Assembly: GCA_033032865.1 (NCBI GenBank)
Contig: JAWHQI010000328.1
Coordinates: forward strand, 1,860,001-1,924,000
Direction: 5' to 3'
DNA: 64,000 nt
From: Dactylorhiza incarnata
Lineage: Eukaryota; Streptophyta; Magnoliopsida; Asparagales; Orchidaceae
Below the pieces are notes generated by a model. That model was not told the origin of the DNA, searched no databases, and saw nothing but the letters and a program-made list of their open reading frames with translations. Positions 21,922-33,158 of the stretch are shown one piece after another. A program made the translations under genes and the position numbers. Every line of letters starts with the position of its first letter. Within the stretch, counting starts at the first letter, position 1.

Positions 21922-22905
21922 ATGTTATCTCAATTGGCCGCCAAAGTTGCCGAGCTTCAAAATAAAGTCAATCTTTTGGAAGCCGCACGAAAGAGCCAAA
22001 TTATTTGTAATTTTTGTGGAGCACCACATCGAAGTGAGGATTGTTATATTAATTTTTACCCTCAAAGTTTTTCTTATGGAAATAATTTTGAGTTTATTTA
22101 TGAAAACAATTATTCAAACTTTGATGAAAATAATTCATCTAGTTTTCATGCGAATGATTTTTCTGATTCTAATAATATATCTTCTTGCTCCGATATTACT
22201 TATTCATGGTGGCAAGATCACCCGGATAGTTTTCGGTGCGATGAAGGAAATCCAGTCAATCAAGATTTTCACTCCTCCTCTTTTACCGCACAAAATTCTT
22301 TTTCTTCTACTCTTGGGTATTCTCCAGATTCTATTTGTCAAAATTTAAATATCTTTACCCAAGCTCAAGAAGAACTTCTTTACCACGAATTTAAAAGAGT
22401 CATTGAGACACCGGACGAATTAGAAAATGAAAATTTTTCTTCTTCTCCTTCGCCCGCCCTTTCTTCTCATTCTCATGAAATTATAATTCATGAAGAAATT
22501 GTGTCTCATGAATTTTCTCCCCTTTGTATTGATTTTTCTGATAATTCTTTTATTTTTGAAAATAAACAACCGACGCTTAATCATGTATTTTCGCAAGAAA
22601 CTCCTCCTTGTGAAAAATTTTCTGGCTCGCTTAATCTTGATTCTTTTTATACTAATAATTTTCTTGTAGATGATGAGCCGTTGCAACCAAACGTTTTCAC
22701 CGATCCATTTGCCGCTCATCTCCAGCAATCCAAATTACCTAAGGTATGTATAGGTAATTTGGATTCACAATTTCAAGCTAACGGACAACCAAAGAATCAC
22801 GACTATAGCGGAGGAGTAGTCGGGCAGCGGATTTCAGCATGCTCACCTGAGCATGAATTAAGGGAGTTGCCTGTGCATTTTCAATTTTATTTTCCTTTTT
22901 CCTAA
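21922..22905 (+). CDS. N2 zinc-knuckle protein (gag-derived?)
   Basis: An open frame of 327 codons from the ATG at 21922 (codons back to 21898 lack an ATG). Residues about 1-25 form a Leu/Ala heptad stretch. Residues 30-42 are CNFCGAPHRSEDC, a C-x2-C-x3-H-x4-C knuckle. The remaining 280 residues are rich in Asp, Asn, Ser, Phe and Glu, acidic and probably disordered. The coiled coil plus knuckle order matches the C-terminal end of Athila-type Gag, seen in degraded form in A1 near 9920-10240, so this may be a nucleocapsid remnant with a new acidic tail. No capsid domain is visible. RNA binding is inference. Confidence 0.7.
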   Translation: MLSQLAAKVAELQNKVNLLEAARKSQIICNFCGAPHRSEDCYINFYPQSFSYGNNFEFIYENNYSNFDENNSSSFHANDFSDSNNISSCSDITYSWWQDHPDSFRCDEGNPVNQDFHSSSFTAQNSFSSTLGYSPDSICQNLNIFTQAQEELLYHEFKRVIETPDELENENFSSSPSPALSSHSHEIIIHEEIVSHEFSPLCIDFSDNSFIFENKQPTLNHVFSQETPPCEKFSGSLNLDSFYTNNFLVDDEPLQPNVFTDPFAAHLQQSKLPKVCIGNLDSQFQANGQPKNHDYSGGVVGQRISACSPEHELRELPVHFQFYFPFS

Positions 22906-23677
22906 CAATAACCGTCTAGCTTAAAGACGGGAAAAAGAAAGCGCTCTTGGGAGGCACCCCTTGCTTATCATTTTTTTTCTTGCAATTTACTTTTTACGCA
23001 TTTTATTTTCTTTTCCCTCCTACTTGGCTTATAAACATTGGGGACAATGTTTACTTTTAAGTATGGGGGTGTATTCTCCTATATTCAGTTTTTATTAAAA
23101 ATCCAAAAAAATTAGAAAATCTTTTTCAAAACTCACAAAAAAATTTGATTTTTTTTATTCTTTATTTTCAATTTTGTTATAAAAATTTACAAAATTCAAA
23201 AAAAATGTTTTCATTTAAAAAACTATTTTAATTTCCAATAAAATAAATTTTGTAATATTAAATTTCTCCAAACTTCATTTATGCAAAATTGATTTTAATT
23301 ATGAGTTTTCTTTATAGGCTTTTTAAAGAGTTTTCTTTTTATGTAGTTTTAATCTTATATTTCTCTTCAAAATATGTTAGATTTAATTTTTAGATGAATT
23401 TGATTTAATGAGTTTTTCATTATCTTGATTTGCTTAGAATATTTCTTAGTTTTACTTTCTCTCTTTAAAATATCATAATTCAATTTTGTAGTAATTGTGT
23501 TAAATATCTCTAGATTTTACTTATATTAACTTGAACTCATAGTTTCTTGTAGATTGCTCAAATTATTTTCTATGCTCTTAAAATGTTTCTTTGGAATTTG
23601 TTTAGCCTTTAAACCCTAGCCCTTCCCCTACCTTTTTGTTAAACCCATTGTTTGGCATAAAAAAGGTTTGAAAAGAT

Positions 23678-23725
23678 CATATGTCATGGAATGAGAGGAT
23701 AAAATTCATCATTCCTAAACATATG
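23678..23725 (+). other. N2 3'-UTR stem-loop 1
   Basis: Outer stem CATATGT / ACATATG and inner stem GGAATGA / TCATTCC around a GAGGATAAAATTCA loop. First of three related hairpins. Confidence 0.65.
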
Positions 23726-23745
23726 CACCCAAATTTTTAAAAGAT

Positions 23746-23794
23746 TATATGGTATGGAGATGAGAGGATAAAATTCATCACTCCTAAACATATA
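23746..23794 (+). other. N2 3'-UTR stem-loop 2
   Basis: Outer stem TATATG / CATATA, a compensated change relative to copy 1. Inner stem GGAG-A-TGA / TCACTCC with one bulge and the same loop. Confidence 0.65.
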
Positions 23795-23835
23795 CATTTG
23801 GGATATTAAAGAAGAAGAAATTAAAAAAAAAAGAT

Positions 23836-23865
23836 GGAAATGAGAGGATAAAATTCATCATTTCC
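23836..23865 (+). other. N2 3'-UTR stem-loop 3
   Basis: Inner stem GGAAATGA / TCATTTCC, 8 bp and perfect, with the same GAGGATAAAATTCA-type loop. The outer stem is not kept. Confidence 0.6.
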
Positions 23866-24248
23866 CATATACAAAGTAACTTCTTCAATGCCAATTTTAC
23901 CCCATTTAGCCAAGTTCACTTGTTTATCCAAGATATTATTGAGAGAGCATAGTTAATATTTTGTAGTTTTCTAAAAGTTTCTCATGATTGTAAAGTTCTT
24001 ATAATTTTAATCTTGGAATATTTTGCTTAATTCAATGCAATTTTGTTTATGAAGATTTAGTTAGAGAATTTCAAAACTAAAATTTATTCTACTCATTTCA
24101 ATTTATGAATTATTAATTATTTCTTATAAATCTGAATTTTAATTTCTTAACTTATTTTGACATGAGTTTTATGAGATTTGAAGTGCATAATTTGAAGTAA
24201 ATCTTTTTGGAAATGTCCTATAAATTCTTCTCATACTTATAAATTAGT

Positions 24249-24288
24249 TTTTGCTCTGGAATAGCAAAAGCTTAAGTATGGGGGTATT
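24249..24288 (+). other. N2 PPT with adjacent hairpin
   Basis: TTTTGCT / AGCAAAA (24249-24255 and 24263-24269) form a perfect 7-bp stem. Directly after it, CTTAAGTATGGGGGTATT (24271-24288) abuts the 3' LTR as the PPT. A1 keeps the sequence at 33536-33569 with a weaker stem. Confidence 0.65.
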
Positions 24289-25848
24289 TGATAGTGCATT
24301 ATTTATAGTTATTTTTATATAGTATTTTAGTAGTAATTAATTAGTTTTTATATAATTTTAATTTAATATATATCTAATTTGCTTTGTTTTATATTTTCAG
24401 GGACTTTGGGGCTGCTAATAGCAATTTCAAGCACATAGCCGTGTTCAGGGGAAATTCTGGAGCATTTCTGCAAAAACCCTCAATACACGCCCCAGGTCAC
24501 GGGCGTGACCTAGGGGCGTGACCATGGCCACGACCGTGTATCGCTTTCAGCTCACAGAACTCGCTGCCACGTCGGATTAAAGTTACACGCCCCAGGTCAC
24601 GGGCGTGACCGGGGGCGTGACCTTCAAGTCACGGGCGTGACTCGCCCAACAAGCATTCAATTCAAGCAGTTTCTGCCGCCGAGTCGTTCCAGCTTACACG
24701 CCCTTGGTCACGGGCGTGACCGAGGCCGTGCCCTCTCCCTCAACTGCCAAATTAACTCCAGATCGCGCCGTTTCCCGCCGTTTCCTGACTCGGTCAAGAC
24801 ACGCCCTAGGTCACGGGCGTGACCTAGGCCGTGACCCGTCGAGATGATCAATTTTGGCGGTTTTTCTTCCCCAACGTTCCCGGGCTTTCAAGACGCAATT
24901 ACGCAGCTTACACGCCCTTGGTCACGGGCGTGACCAAGGGCGTGACTCAGCAATTTTCTGCCTATAAAAGCCAGCTGCTGCCAAAGTGATGGGCATCCAG
25001 GCCATGCTTAGTTTGGATCGTTTCTAGTATAGTTTTTCTGCATTTTTCTTAGTGTAACTTTATTTTATGTCTTGTCTTTTTTAATTCCTAGCTTAGATCT
25101 ACTTTACATGCAATTGTACTTTTCTTTACTTAGAAATAAAAATAACTTTCTTCTCAATTATGTTTTGTTAATTTTCATAGTATTTGGTCGGATGAATTCT
25201 TAAGCTTTTATCTTTTCAAAATCTCTTATTCATAGTTTAGTTTGGAAAACTAAGATTTACCGTTGATTTGCAATTTTTGGTTTCATATTTCTAGGGTATG
25301 ATAATCAAGTTTGATCCGTATTTTAGTGTATCGAGAGATCCGTAAATACGGGTAGATCGCTCATCGGTAAAAAGAGTTGTATGCATTCCTCGAGAGAGGG
25401 TGACGCAAATCTTCCGGATTGGAGTCAAATCCAATAGTGGGGCTCACCGCATAAAGCAAGCTTAGGGGTTTCGACTGGCCGAGGGGTCTTAATCGATCAA
25501 CCTAAGGTTAGGTGGTAGTTCTCTCGAGAGAGGTTCTATCATATTTTGGGAACCTCCACGGTCAAGTTTATCTAAATCGATTTCTTTTGAATTCTAGATT
25601 TACAAAACATTTCACTTAAGAATGATTCCCGATCAAATGTTTCTTTTCTTCTAATTATTTTCAAAACTCTATTTTACTGCCGATAAAATAATAATAATTT
25701 GCGTGAGTAGAAGTAATCAACAGACCCGTGGAATACGACACTTGATATTTATTTGTTTTGAATATCCTATGCTATGAATGATAGGTGCTCTTGCCTATAG
25801 TTCGTAGAATTTGGAGAAAATTATTTACATCCTAAATTTTAGCTATCA
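24289..25848 (+). repeat. N2 3' LTR
   Basis: 1560 bp and nearly identical to the 5' LTR. Ends TTAGCTATCA, followed by TSD AAGAA. Confidence 0.95.
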
Positions 25849-27208
25849 AAGAACTAGACCATTCTTTGTAGAGAAGGCTGGTCTCATCAAATACAACATG
25901 CATAGATTCTTCTACAACATGGGTTTTCTTGTTATAAACTCTATAAGCTCTATTATGTGCGCTATATCCAACAAGAATCCCCACATTGCATTTTTCTACA
26001 AACTTTGTTAATTGAGATTTTCCATTATTTAGAATGTAGCATTTGCAACCAAAGATTATAAAGTAAGAAATTGTAGGTTGTTTGCCTTTCAGAATCTCAT
26101 AAGGGGTTTTCCCAAGGACCTTATTGATGGAGGCTCTATTGAGAACATAATAGGCTATATTGACTGCCTCAGCCCAGAAGTATTCTGGGAGTGAGGAGTC
26201 ACTAAGCAATGTTCTCCCAGCTTCTATCAAGGTCATATTCCTCCTCTCAGCCGCACCATTTTGCTGTGGAGTCCTTGGGGAGGAGAACTCTTGGGTGATA
26301 CCAAATTCTTGACAAAATTTTGTCATGGCATGAGATTGAAATTCTGTGCCATGGTCAGTTCTTGTCCTGACCACAGTACATTGTAGATCATTCTGAATAC
26401 CCTTGACATAATTTATAAAGACATGTAAGGTATCTGACTTCTTCTTAAGGAAGAATACCCATGTATTCTTTGAATGATCATCTACAATTACCAAAGTATA
26501 CAACTTCCCACGTAGGCTCTGAATTGGCAAAGGACCAAACAAGTCCATGTGCAATAGGTATAAACACCTTTCAGTATCTTTGGAGCCAATACTTTTAAAG
26601 GTGGCCCTAGTTTGCTTACCCATTTGGCAAGCATGACAGGGACCACTTTTAACACATTTTAATTTAGGACTATTTCTAACAAGGTCTTTAGAAAATAATC
26701 TATACATTGTCTTATAGTTAATGTGGGCAAGTCTCTTGTGCCATTGGACTCAAAGTGACTCACTTTCATTAGCTACAAGACACACAGAAGAAATAGAATA
26801 ATTGCAAATGAAGTCTAAGCAATAAACATTTCCACTCCTAGTGCCTGAGAGAATAGTCTCCAAGTCATTAGATGTTTTGATCAAGCACTTGTCATTGTAG
26901 AATTCAATGACATAGCCTAAGTCACATAGTTGGCTTATGATTATAAGGTTGTGTTGCAACCCTTCAACATAAGCTAGCCTTGTAATTGAGACTATGCCAT
27001 TTGAGATCATACCATATCCTTTGGTGACTCCCTTTTCAGATCCACCAAAGATAACTTTGGGTCCATTCTTCACTGGATGGTAATCCTTTAGAAGGTCCTT
27101 AGTTCCTGTCATGTACCTTGAGCACCCACTGTCCAAGTACCATATTTGGTTGACACTGGCACTTGAACTAACCTGCAGCACAAAATTTAGTGTACCTTGG
27201 GGACCCAA
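25849..27208 (-). pseudogene. C1 protease and integrase
   Basis: On the minus strand the copia protease comes first (IWYLDSGCSRYMTG, Asp-Ser-Gly catalytic triad, about 27130). A stop near 26750 separates it from the integrase. There follow HKRLAH and C-AC zinc-binding residues, MDLFGPL with the first catalytic Asp, a TDHGTEF segment (usually TDNGTEF; the second Asp is kept), and TPQQNGAAERRN with the catalytic Glu. The integrase inserts cDNA into host DNA. The C-terminal part is cut by N2 at 25853 and its frame resumes at 20200. Confidence 0.85.
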
Positions 27209-29741
27209 CTGGCTTTGGGTCCTAGGTTCATGTTAACACCATAGGGAATATTCCTAGAGAGGGTTGGTTTGGCTTGAGAATCAGTCCTTGCCTTTGGCAC
27301 ATTGGGGTTGTGCCAAAAATCAATTGCAAAGTGTCACACCTTGCCATAGCACCAACAATCATGAATATTGTATCTCCTTTTCTGAATAGTTTTTTGAATT
27401 TGTGCAGCACTTTGTACATGTTCAGCAGAGGGGATATCATCATTCTTTCTATTTCTTTCAGCAATAATCTGACTGAAGGATAATCTGTGGACAGTCTTGC
27501 TGCTCTTTGTCCTGATGGTCTCAGTTTGCATTGACTTGGCAGTCATACAAGATCTGATAGAATCAGACACTGGGCAGCAAGTCTTGTCAACAGATTTGAC
27601 AGTAGTCTTGCTTTTTGCTGAAGCAGATTTGGAAGAGCTTGCTTCCATGTTCTTGACTGAAGGTGCTGAGCACCAAACACAAATGGTCCAGGTTGGACCA
27701 TTTGTATTTCCTCATGTGGAGCTTTCATTGAACTCAATCCCATGCCCTTTCTATTTCCATAACTGTGAGCATTCTTGCTCAAGTTATAGGAACTTCCATT
27801 TAGTAAGTGACCATGAATACTTTCTTGGTCATACTTGTTTGAGGGCATCAAGACCTTCACAAAGGAGGTCTTAGATTCTTTTGAGTCCTTGACCTTTCCC
27901 TTAGTGTTGCTAGTAGCTGCCTCTTTGTTGAAACCAACACCTCTCCTGCCATGTGAGTTGAAGGTGTCAATAATATGCATCACTGTCTTGGGCTTGGAGA
28001 AATTAGCCACTAGCATCCTCTCCTTGAGGAGCTTTTCTTCAAGATCCTTGATGATCTTGCTCTTGTGACTTATGGTGCCCGCATGGATCATTGACATTCC
28101 CCTTAGCTTGGCAATATCATTTCTCATTTGAGCTAGCTGGATAGCATGCTCAATGCACTCAGATTTTGATTGCTTTAGGGAAGTAATTTCTTGGGCTTGC
28201 CTCTTGGCTAGCTTTTTGCTCTTTTTCAGAGCCTCCAGGAGTGCACCATATTCATCAATCAATTGATTGACATCCTCCTCAGAGTATGATTCACCTCCAA
28301 CTTTAGATGGAGGAGATTCATATTCTGGATTTTTTTCATAATAAGAAGAAGAAGGAGAAATGCAGTGTATCAATACCTGCTCATGTTCTGAATTGCTGTG
28401 GCTGTCCTCATCTTCAGTTATAGCCATCAGCCCAAGGTTATCTAGAGTGACCTCATCCTCCTCTTCATCACTATCTGAATGTGATAGAGGGGCCCTTATT
28501 CCTATCCTGGTAGCAGGATAGTCTTCTTCTTCCTGATCAGCAAACAGCCCCAAGTAGGCTTCCTCCTCACCATCTAAATCTGAAGATGAGGACTCAGATT
28601 CACTCCAGCTCTTGCCTTTCTTAGCCAGGAAGGATTTTTCTCCCTTCCTCTCCTTCTGGTGATGAGGCTTCTTGTCACCTCTTTCTTTTCTTTTGACTGG
28701 ACAGTCAGCAATGACATGTCCAGGCTTACTACAGCAATAGCAAATTATGTTAGTTGAAACATATTTACTAGTTTTAGAGTTATACCTGTCCCCTTTGGGA
28801 TGTTGCCTCTCAGATCTGTAATGATCCTTCTTGGGATGAGAAGAGGAGGAAGGTTTGTTCTTCCATTGTTTCCTCTTTATCATCTTCTTGAACTGCCTTG
28901 TGAAGGCAGCAAACTCCTCATCAGACGAGGAACTGTCTGATATGCTGCTCTAAGATTTCTCAGATTCAATAGCCTTTCTTGGAGGTGACTGTACTCTACC
29001 CTTGTTCCTCTTAGAGCTTTCAGCTTTGAGAGCAACAGATCTCTCCCTTGTGTGAGCCCTGGAGGAAGAGTCCTCCTCCTTTCTTGCAGAAAGCTGCATC
29101 TCATATGAGAGCAGTTTCCCAAACAGTGTATGGGTGGGGTTTTCTCCAAGTCTTGCCCCTTCCCTGATTGCACAGATTTTGGTGTCCCATTCTCTAGTTA
29201 GAGATCTAAGGAACTTGTCATTAAGTTCATAATCTGTGAACACCCTTCCATAGGTTCTTAGTTCATTTACAATCCTAAAGAACCTTTCATAGCACATGGA
29301 GATATTCTCCTGGCTCAGCTGTCTGAAAGCTTCATACTCCTGATTGAGGAGTGACTTTCTATCATCCCTTACTTCAGCTGTTCCCTCCATATAGACAACC
29401 AATGTGTCCCACATTTCCTTGGCAGTTTGGCAGTGTACCAAGTTCTGAAATGTAGTGTCATCAATGGAAATTACTATTATGTTTTGGGCTCTCTTGTCCA
29501 TAGTGTACAGTGCTATCTCATCATTGGTCAGTTCAGAAAATACTTTAAGTACTTTTCTAGTAGGGTCAATGGTGGAGACTTTCTCAAAGGTATAAGGACC
29601 ATTTTTGACAGTCAAAAAGATCCTTGGGTCTGATGCTTCCATGAAGAGCCTTACCCTTTGCTTCCATATGCCAAAGTTTTCTTTGGAGCATATAGGCAAC
29701 TACATTGACCCCAACTCCTTCTTCTTTGCACTGTTGGCCAT
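27209..29741 (-). pseudogene. gag: C1 gag, one stop early and frameshifted late
   Basis: Probable ATG at 29741, with a TAG 13 codons later (29703). The UBN2-type capsid region spans about 29690-29000 (FGIWKQRVRLFMEA, KEMWDTL, SQENISMCYERFFRIVNEL). A second TAG near 28950 precedes an acidic, coiled-coil region. A CCHC knuckle CYCCSKPGHVIADC is near 28700-28740. A second knuckle-like CWCYGKV..HF lies near 27345. A frameshift near 27650 breaks the C-terminus. Large Gag with two knuckles is usual for Sirevirus-type elements. Confidence 0.8.
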
Positions 29742-29802
29742 TTGATTTCAGATTTGACTACTCCTTTATAGTATCTGATCAGACTGCTAAGTCTTTTTGA
29801 TC

Positions 29803-29822
29803 AACCTCTCTCTGATACCACT
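29803..29822 (-). other. C1 primer-binding site
   Basis: Minus strand AGTGGTATCAGAGAGAGG directly inside the 5' LTR. The TGGTATCAGAG core is complementary to initiator tRNA-Met, the usual Ty1/copia primer in plants. Confidence 0.85.
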
Positions 29823-31174
29823 TGTTAGTTTATATAGGTGTAGTTAATAATACCTAGAGGGGGGGGGGGTGAATAGGTTCTACTTATTTTCTTTATTTAA
29901 GCCTAAGGTTTCTAGCTGCAGAAAACACAAGCACAGAAAGCACACAAGGATGTATAGAGGTTCCTCAAGACAAGTTGTCTTGAGTAGTCCTCTTTCCCCC
30001 TTCACCTTTCTAACAGTGTGTTAGACAAGGCCACAAACTTCAAACTCGGCTCCTTGAGCTTACACCACAAGTTCCTCAGAACTTCTCAGATCCAGAGTGA
30101 TCCTACCTCAGGCACAGCAGCCCTACACTCAGGCCCAACAGCCCTACACCTCAGGCACAGGAGCCCTACACTCAGGCTCAACAGCCCTACACCTCAGGCA
30201 CAGCAGCCCTACACTCAGGCTCAACAGCAACCCTACAACTCAGAGTTATGAAATCCTACCACTCAGAAATCCCACAGATTTCCTACCTCAGACTTATCAA
30301 GAGGTCCTACCACTCAAGCTATCAACACAGCTTTACACACAGGCTCAACAACCTTTTTCTCAGGCAACAATGCCTTACAAAAATATAATAGAGTTTGAGT
30401 TGAACACAGAGGACAAAAGGATTACTCTTAGGTCTTCTGAGTCCTTTCTTCAGATCTGAAAACAGCAGCTTCAGATTTGTATCACTTTGATCTTCTTCTT
30501 CAGCCAAGCAAAAGATCAACTTGCCCTTCCTGAGTTGGTACGGGAAGAGCTATCTAATCTCCCTTTGAAGATTAACTTCAGCAGCAGAGAATGACTTCAA
30601 CTGGCTGAATCGCGAATGCTCGATTGCGCCGTGTAGTAAAAGCTTCAATAGAACAGTTATTGTTGTTGTGCCCTAGCATCTCCTTTTATACCTCCATAGG
30701 GCTTCAACGGCTATATCGATCCTCCTAACACGGTATGGGGCTGATTGGACTTGCTTTTCCCTCTCAAAAGTCTTTTGCGTCGAAAGTAGATCCCGTCAAA
30801 ACATTTGGATCTGTCTCAGCGGTTGGGCTGAGACATCATCCAGTCTCAGCGGTTGGGCTGAGACAGCATCCAGTCTCAGCGGCAGCTCCAGTATCCTTCT
30901 CAGCAGTTATTCCAGTCTTCTTCTCAGTGGACCCGCTGAGACGGCTCCTCGTCTCAGCGGTTGTGACCCATCATCTCAGCGGTTATGCTGAGACAGATCT
31001 TCATCTCCTTGTGGATGATTCCTTCTTGTCTAAGGCCATGTTTGGCCCATCCTTTTGAGTTACCTGCGACTGTATATTCTACACAAGTGTATCTTTGTTA
31101 AATACATTATGTCCTTAGCATTAGGAGTGATGTCTCTTCAAATCAAGGTTATATTGAGGACAATATACCCAACA
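29823..31174 (-). repeat. C1 5' LTR
   Basis: A 1352-bp partner of 13416-14746. It has a TATA box at 30683-30690 (minus strand TATAAAAG), U3 inverted repeats at about 30812-30995, and TSD GAGAT outside. Confidence 0.92.
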
Positions 31175-31179
31175 GAGAT

Positions 31180-32105
31180 GCCCCAAAACCTTTTTCTCGA
31201 GTGTGAAATCTTCGATTTATGGGGCATAGATTTTGTAGGTCCCCTACCTTCTTCTTTTAATAATCGCTATATTTTAGTGGCGGTCGGCTACGTATCTAGG
31301 TGGGCGGAAGCGCAAGCTCTGCCCACCAACGATGCGAGTGTCGTCGTCCATTTTTTTGAAAAAATTATTTTCTCGCTTCGGCACGCCCCGCGCAATAGTA
31401 AATGATAGGGTACGCACTTCTGCAATGCCAAATTTACAAAAAATTTATATAAATACGGTGTCACACACAAGCTCGCCACCGCCTATCACCCCCAAACGAG
31501 CGGCCAAGTAGAGATAGTAAATCGCGAGATTAAACGCATTTTGGCGAAGACTGTTTGTTTGAATAGGAAAGATTGGTCCATCAAACTCGACGATGCGTTG
31601 TGGGCGTATCGTACGACATACAAGACCGCTATCGGTTGTACTCCCTATCGATTAGTCTATGACAAAGCATGTCATTTACCGGTAGAGTTAGAGCACCGCG
31701 CTTTTTGGGCCTTAAAATTTTTAAATCTCGATTCGAACTTAGCCTACGAGAATAGGAAATTCCCACTAAATGAACTCGATGAATGGCATGCGAACGCTTA
31801 TGAGAGTAATAAATTTTATAAGGAGCGTTCTAACTTCTACCATGATTGCAAAATAAAATTTCCCAAAACATTTACGCCGGGCGATCTTGTCCTTCTTTAT
31901 AATTCCCGCCTTCCTTTTTTCTGGGTAAGCTAAAATCCCGATGGTTCGGCCCCTTTGAAGTCAAAGAGGTTTGGCCGTATGGTACCGTTCTTATCTACCA
32001 CCTCGAAAAAAGCGAATATAAAGTCAATGAGCATCGTTTAAAACTTTACATTACGGGCGATCTAGTGGGAGATACTATCGAATCCTTAACCTTCCCCAAT
32101 TTATA
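31180..32105 (+). pseudogene. A1 integrase core and C-terminus
   Basis: Continues the integrase after the C1 target site. [13 protein letters not shown] carries the first catalytic Asp, and [20 protein letters not shown] with NDASVVVHF are Athila-type. The second Asp region (about 31400) is frameshifted. [19 protein letters not shown] holds the Glu. The open frame 31541-31933 covers the C-terminal half; a frameshift near 31930 is followed by the rest of the C-terminal domain, ending with TAA near 32105. Confidence 0.82.
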
Positions 32106-32983
32106 ATCTCACCACGCCATATTCGTCAAGCTACGTGACGGTAAACAAAGCGCTCGTGGGAGGCACCCCATATTTATCTAATATTTTATTTTGCTTTGTT
32201 ATTTTATATATTTTTTCAGGGTTTCTTACGGCCTCTCCAGCTTTAATTCAGGGAAGCCTTTTTGCTCGCTCTTTCCTTTTGTCCATACTGCACTTTTATT
32301 TTCTTTTCTTCATACTTACATTACAATATTGGGGGCAATGTTGGGTTTTAAGTATGAGGGTGTTTTACCGTTTTCATTTAAACAAACTAAAATTTTCAAA
32401 TATATATATATATTTCATAATTACCAAACTTCGAGAGTTTTCCCTATTTTATTCTGCATTTTATCTTTTTTTTTACTTCTTGTAAATATAAACAAAAAAA
32501 AGAATACGAAAAAAACCAAAAACATAAATATAAACTTGAAAAAAAAACAAAGTTTCTTTAGCCAAACTTAGAAAACTCCAAAAAAATAATAAACCCCTAC
32601 TTTACTTTTATCCCTAAAGTATTTAATTTTGAGAGTATCTATTTTGTGGCTTTTCATAAACGCAAGTTTTACTATTTGTTTGTTTATCTAAGATTGATAG
32701 ATTTAAACGTTCGTGGTTAAGTTTTAAAGAATATCTTATGTTTTTAATTTAAATAGAGGCTTTGTTTTCAAGCACTACTTCTACTAGCTAAAATAGAGGC
32801 ATGTGTATTATGTTGGCAAAACAACTTTAGACTGCAATTATCCCTACTTTATGTCTTTAGGAATCGAGGAATATTCAAATTACTAAGGTTGCTCTCAAAT
32901 TTTTTTTTTATTATTCTAGAATTTCTCTTGAAAACCCCTTACACCAATTTTGCATGACATGAAAAATAAAGGAAGAAAAAGAT

Positions 32984-33024
32984 CTTATGTCAATGGGAAT
33001 AAGAATTCATTCCGCAAACATAGG
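32984..33024 (+). other. A1 3'-UTR stem-loop 1
   Basis: Outer stem CTTATGT / ACATAGG (one G-U pair) with inner GGAAT / ATTCC. Same position and layout as the N2 hairpins. Confidence 0.55.
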
Positions 33025-33049
33025 CACCCAATAAAAAACTTTAAATGAT

Positions 33050-33090
33050 CTTATGTCAATGAGAATAAGATTTCGTTCCGTAAACATAAG
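33050..33090 (+). other. A1 3'-UTR stem-loop 2
   Basis: Outer stem CTTATGT / ACATAAG is perfect. The inner stem is weak. Confidence 0.5.
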
Positions 33091-33158
33091 CATATTAAAA
33101 ACAAAAGAATTAGTTATCCCTCATAAACCACGGGGGCACCAAAGAAAACTAAAAAGCA

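Larger units (their letters stand above)
22906..24288 (+). other. N2 long 3' untranslated region
   Basis: AT-rich and non-coding. It shares landmarks with the A1 3' region: GGGAGGCACCCC (22950s), GGGGACAATGTTTACTTTTA followed by a PPT-like AGTATGGGGGTG (about 23040-23072), three hairpins (23678-23865) and the terminal PPT. Confidence 0.75.
20201..25848 (+). mobile_element. N2: young non-autonomous Athila-related element
   Basis: A 5648-bp element with two 1560-bp LTRs (20201-21760, 24289-25848) and TSD AAGAA at 20196-20200 and 25849-25853. It has the Athila-type PBS and a PPT identical in core to that of A1. Its only coding capacity is a 327-codon ORF with a zinc knuckle; protease, RT and integrase are absent. 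I noticed a single substitution between the LTRs (CGTCAGATT versus CGTCGGATT), so it inserted recently. Shared LTR blocks, PBS, PPT and 3'-UTR hairpins point to an A1-like helper. Confidence 0.9.
13416..31174 (-). mobile_element. C1: Sirevirus-type Ty1/copia element, split by N2
   Basis: LTRs at 13416-14746 and 29823-31174, TSD GAGAT at 13411-13415 and 31175-31179. On the minus strand the order is 5' LTR, PBS TGGTATCAGAG, gag, protease, integrase, RT, RNase H, a large 3' ORF, a PPT ending GGGGGAGAT, and 3' LTR. The integrase-before-RT order marks Ty1/copia. The long gag with zinc knuckles, the PPT form and the ORF after pol fit the Sirevirus (SIRE/Maximus) lineage. N2 splits the integrase-RT linker. 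Without N2 it is about 12.1 kb. Several stops and frameshifts make it inactive. Confidence 0.9.

Noticed and set aside
32135..32571. Phe/Leu-rich frames after the A1 integrase as a membrane protein
   Set aside because: Low-complexity AT-rich sequence in two overlapping frames, no counterpart in N2 at the same place; more likely 3' UTR.
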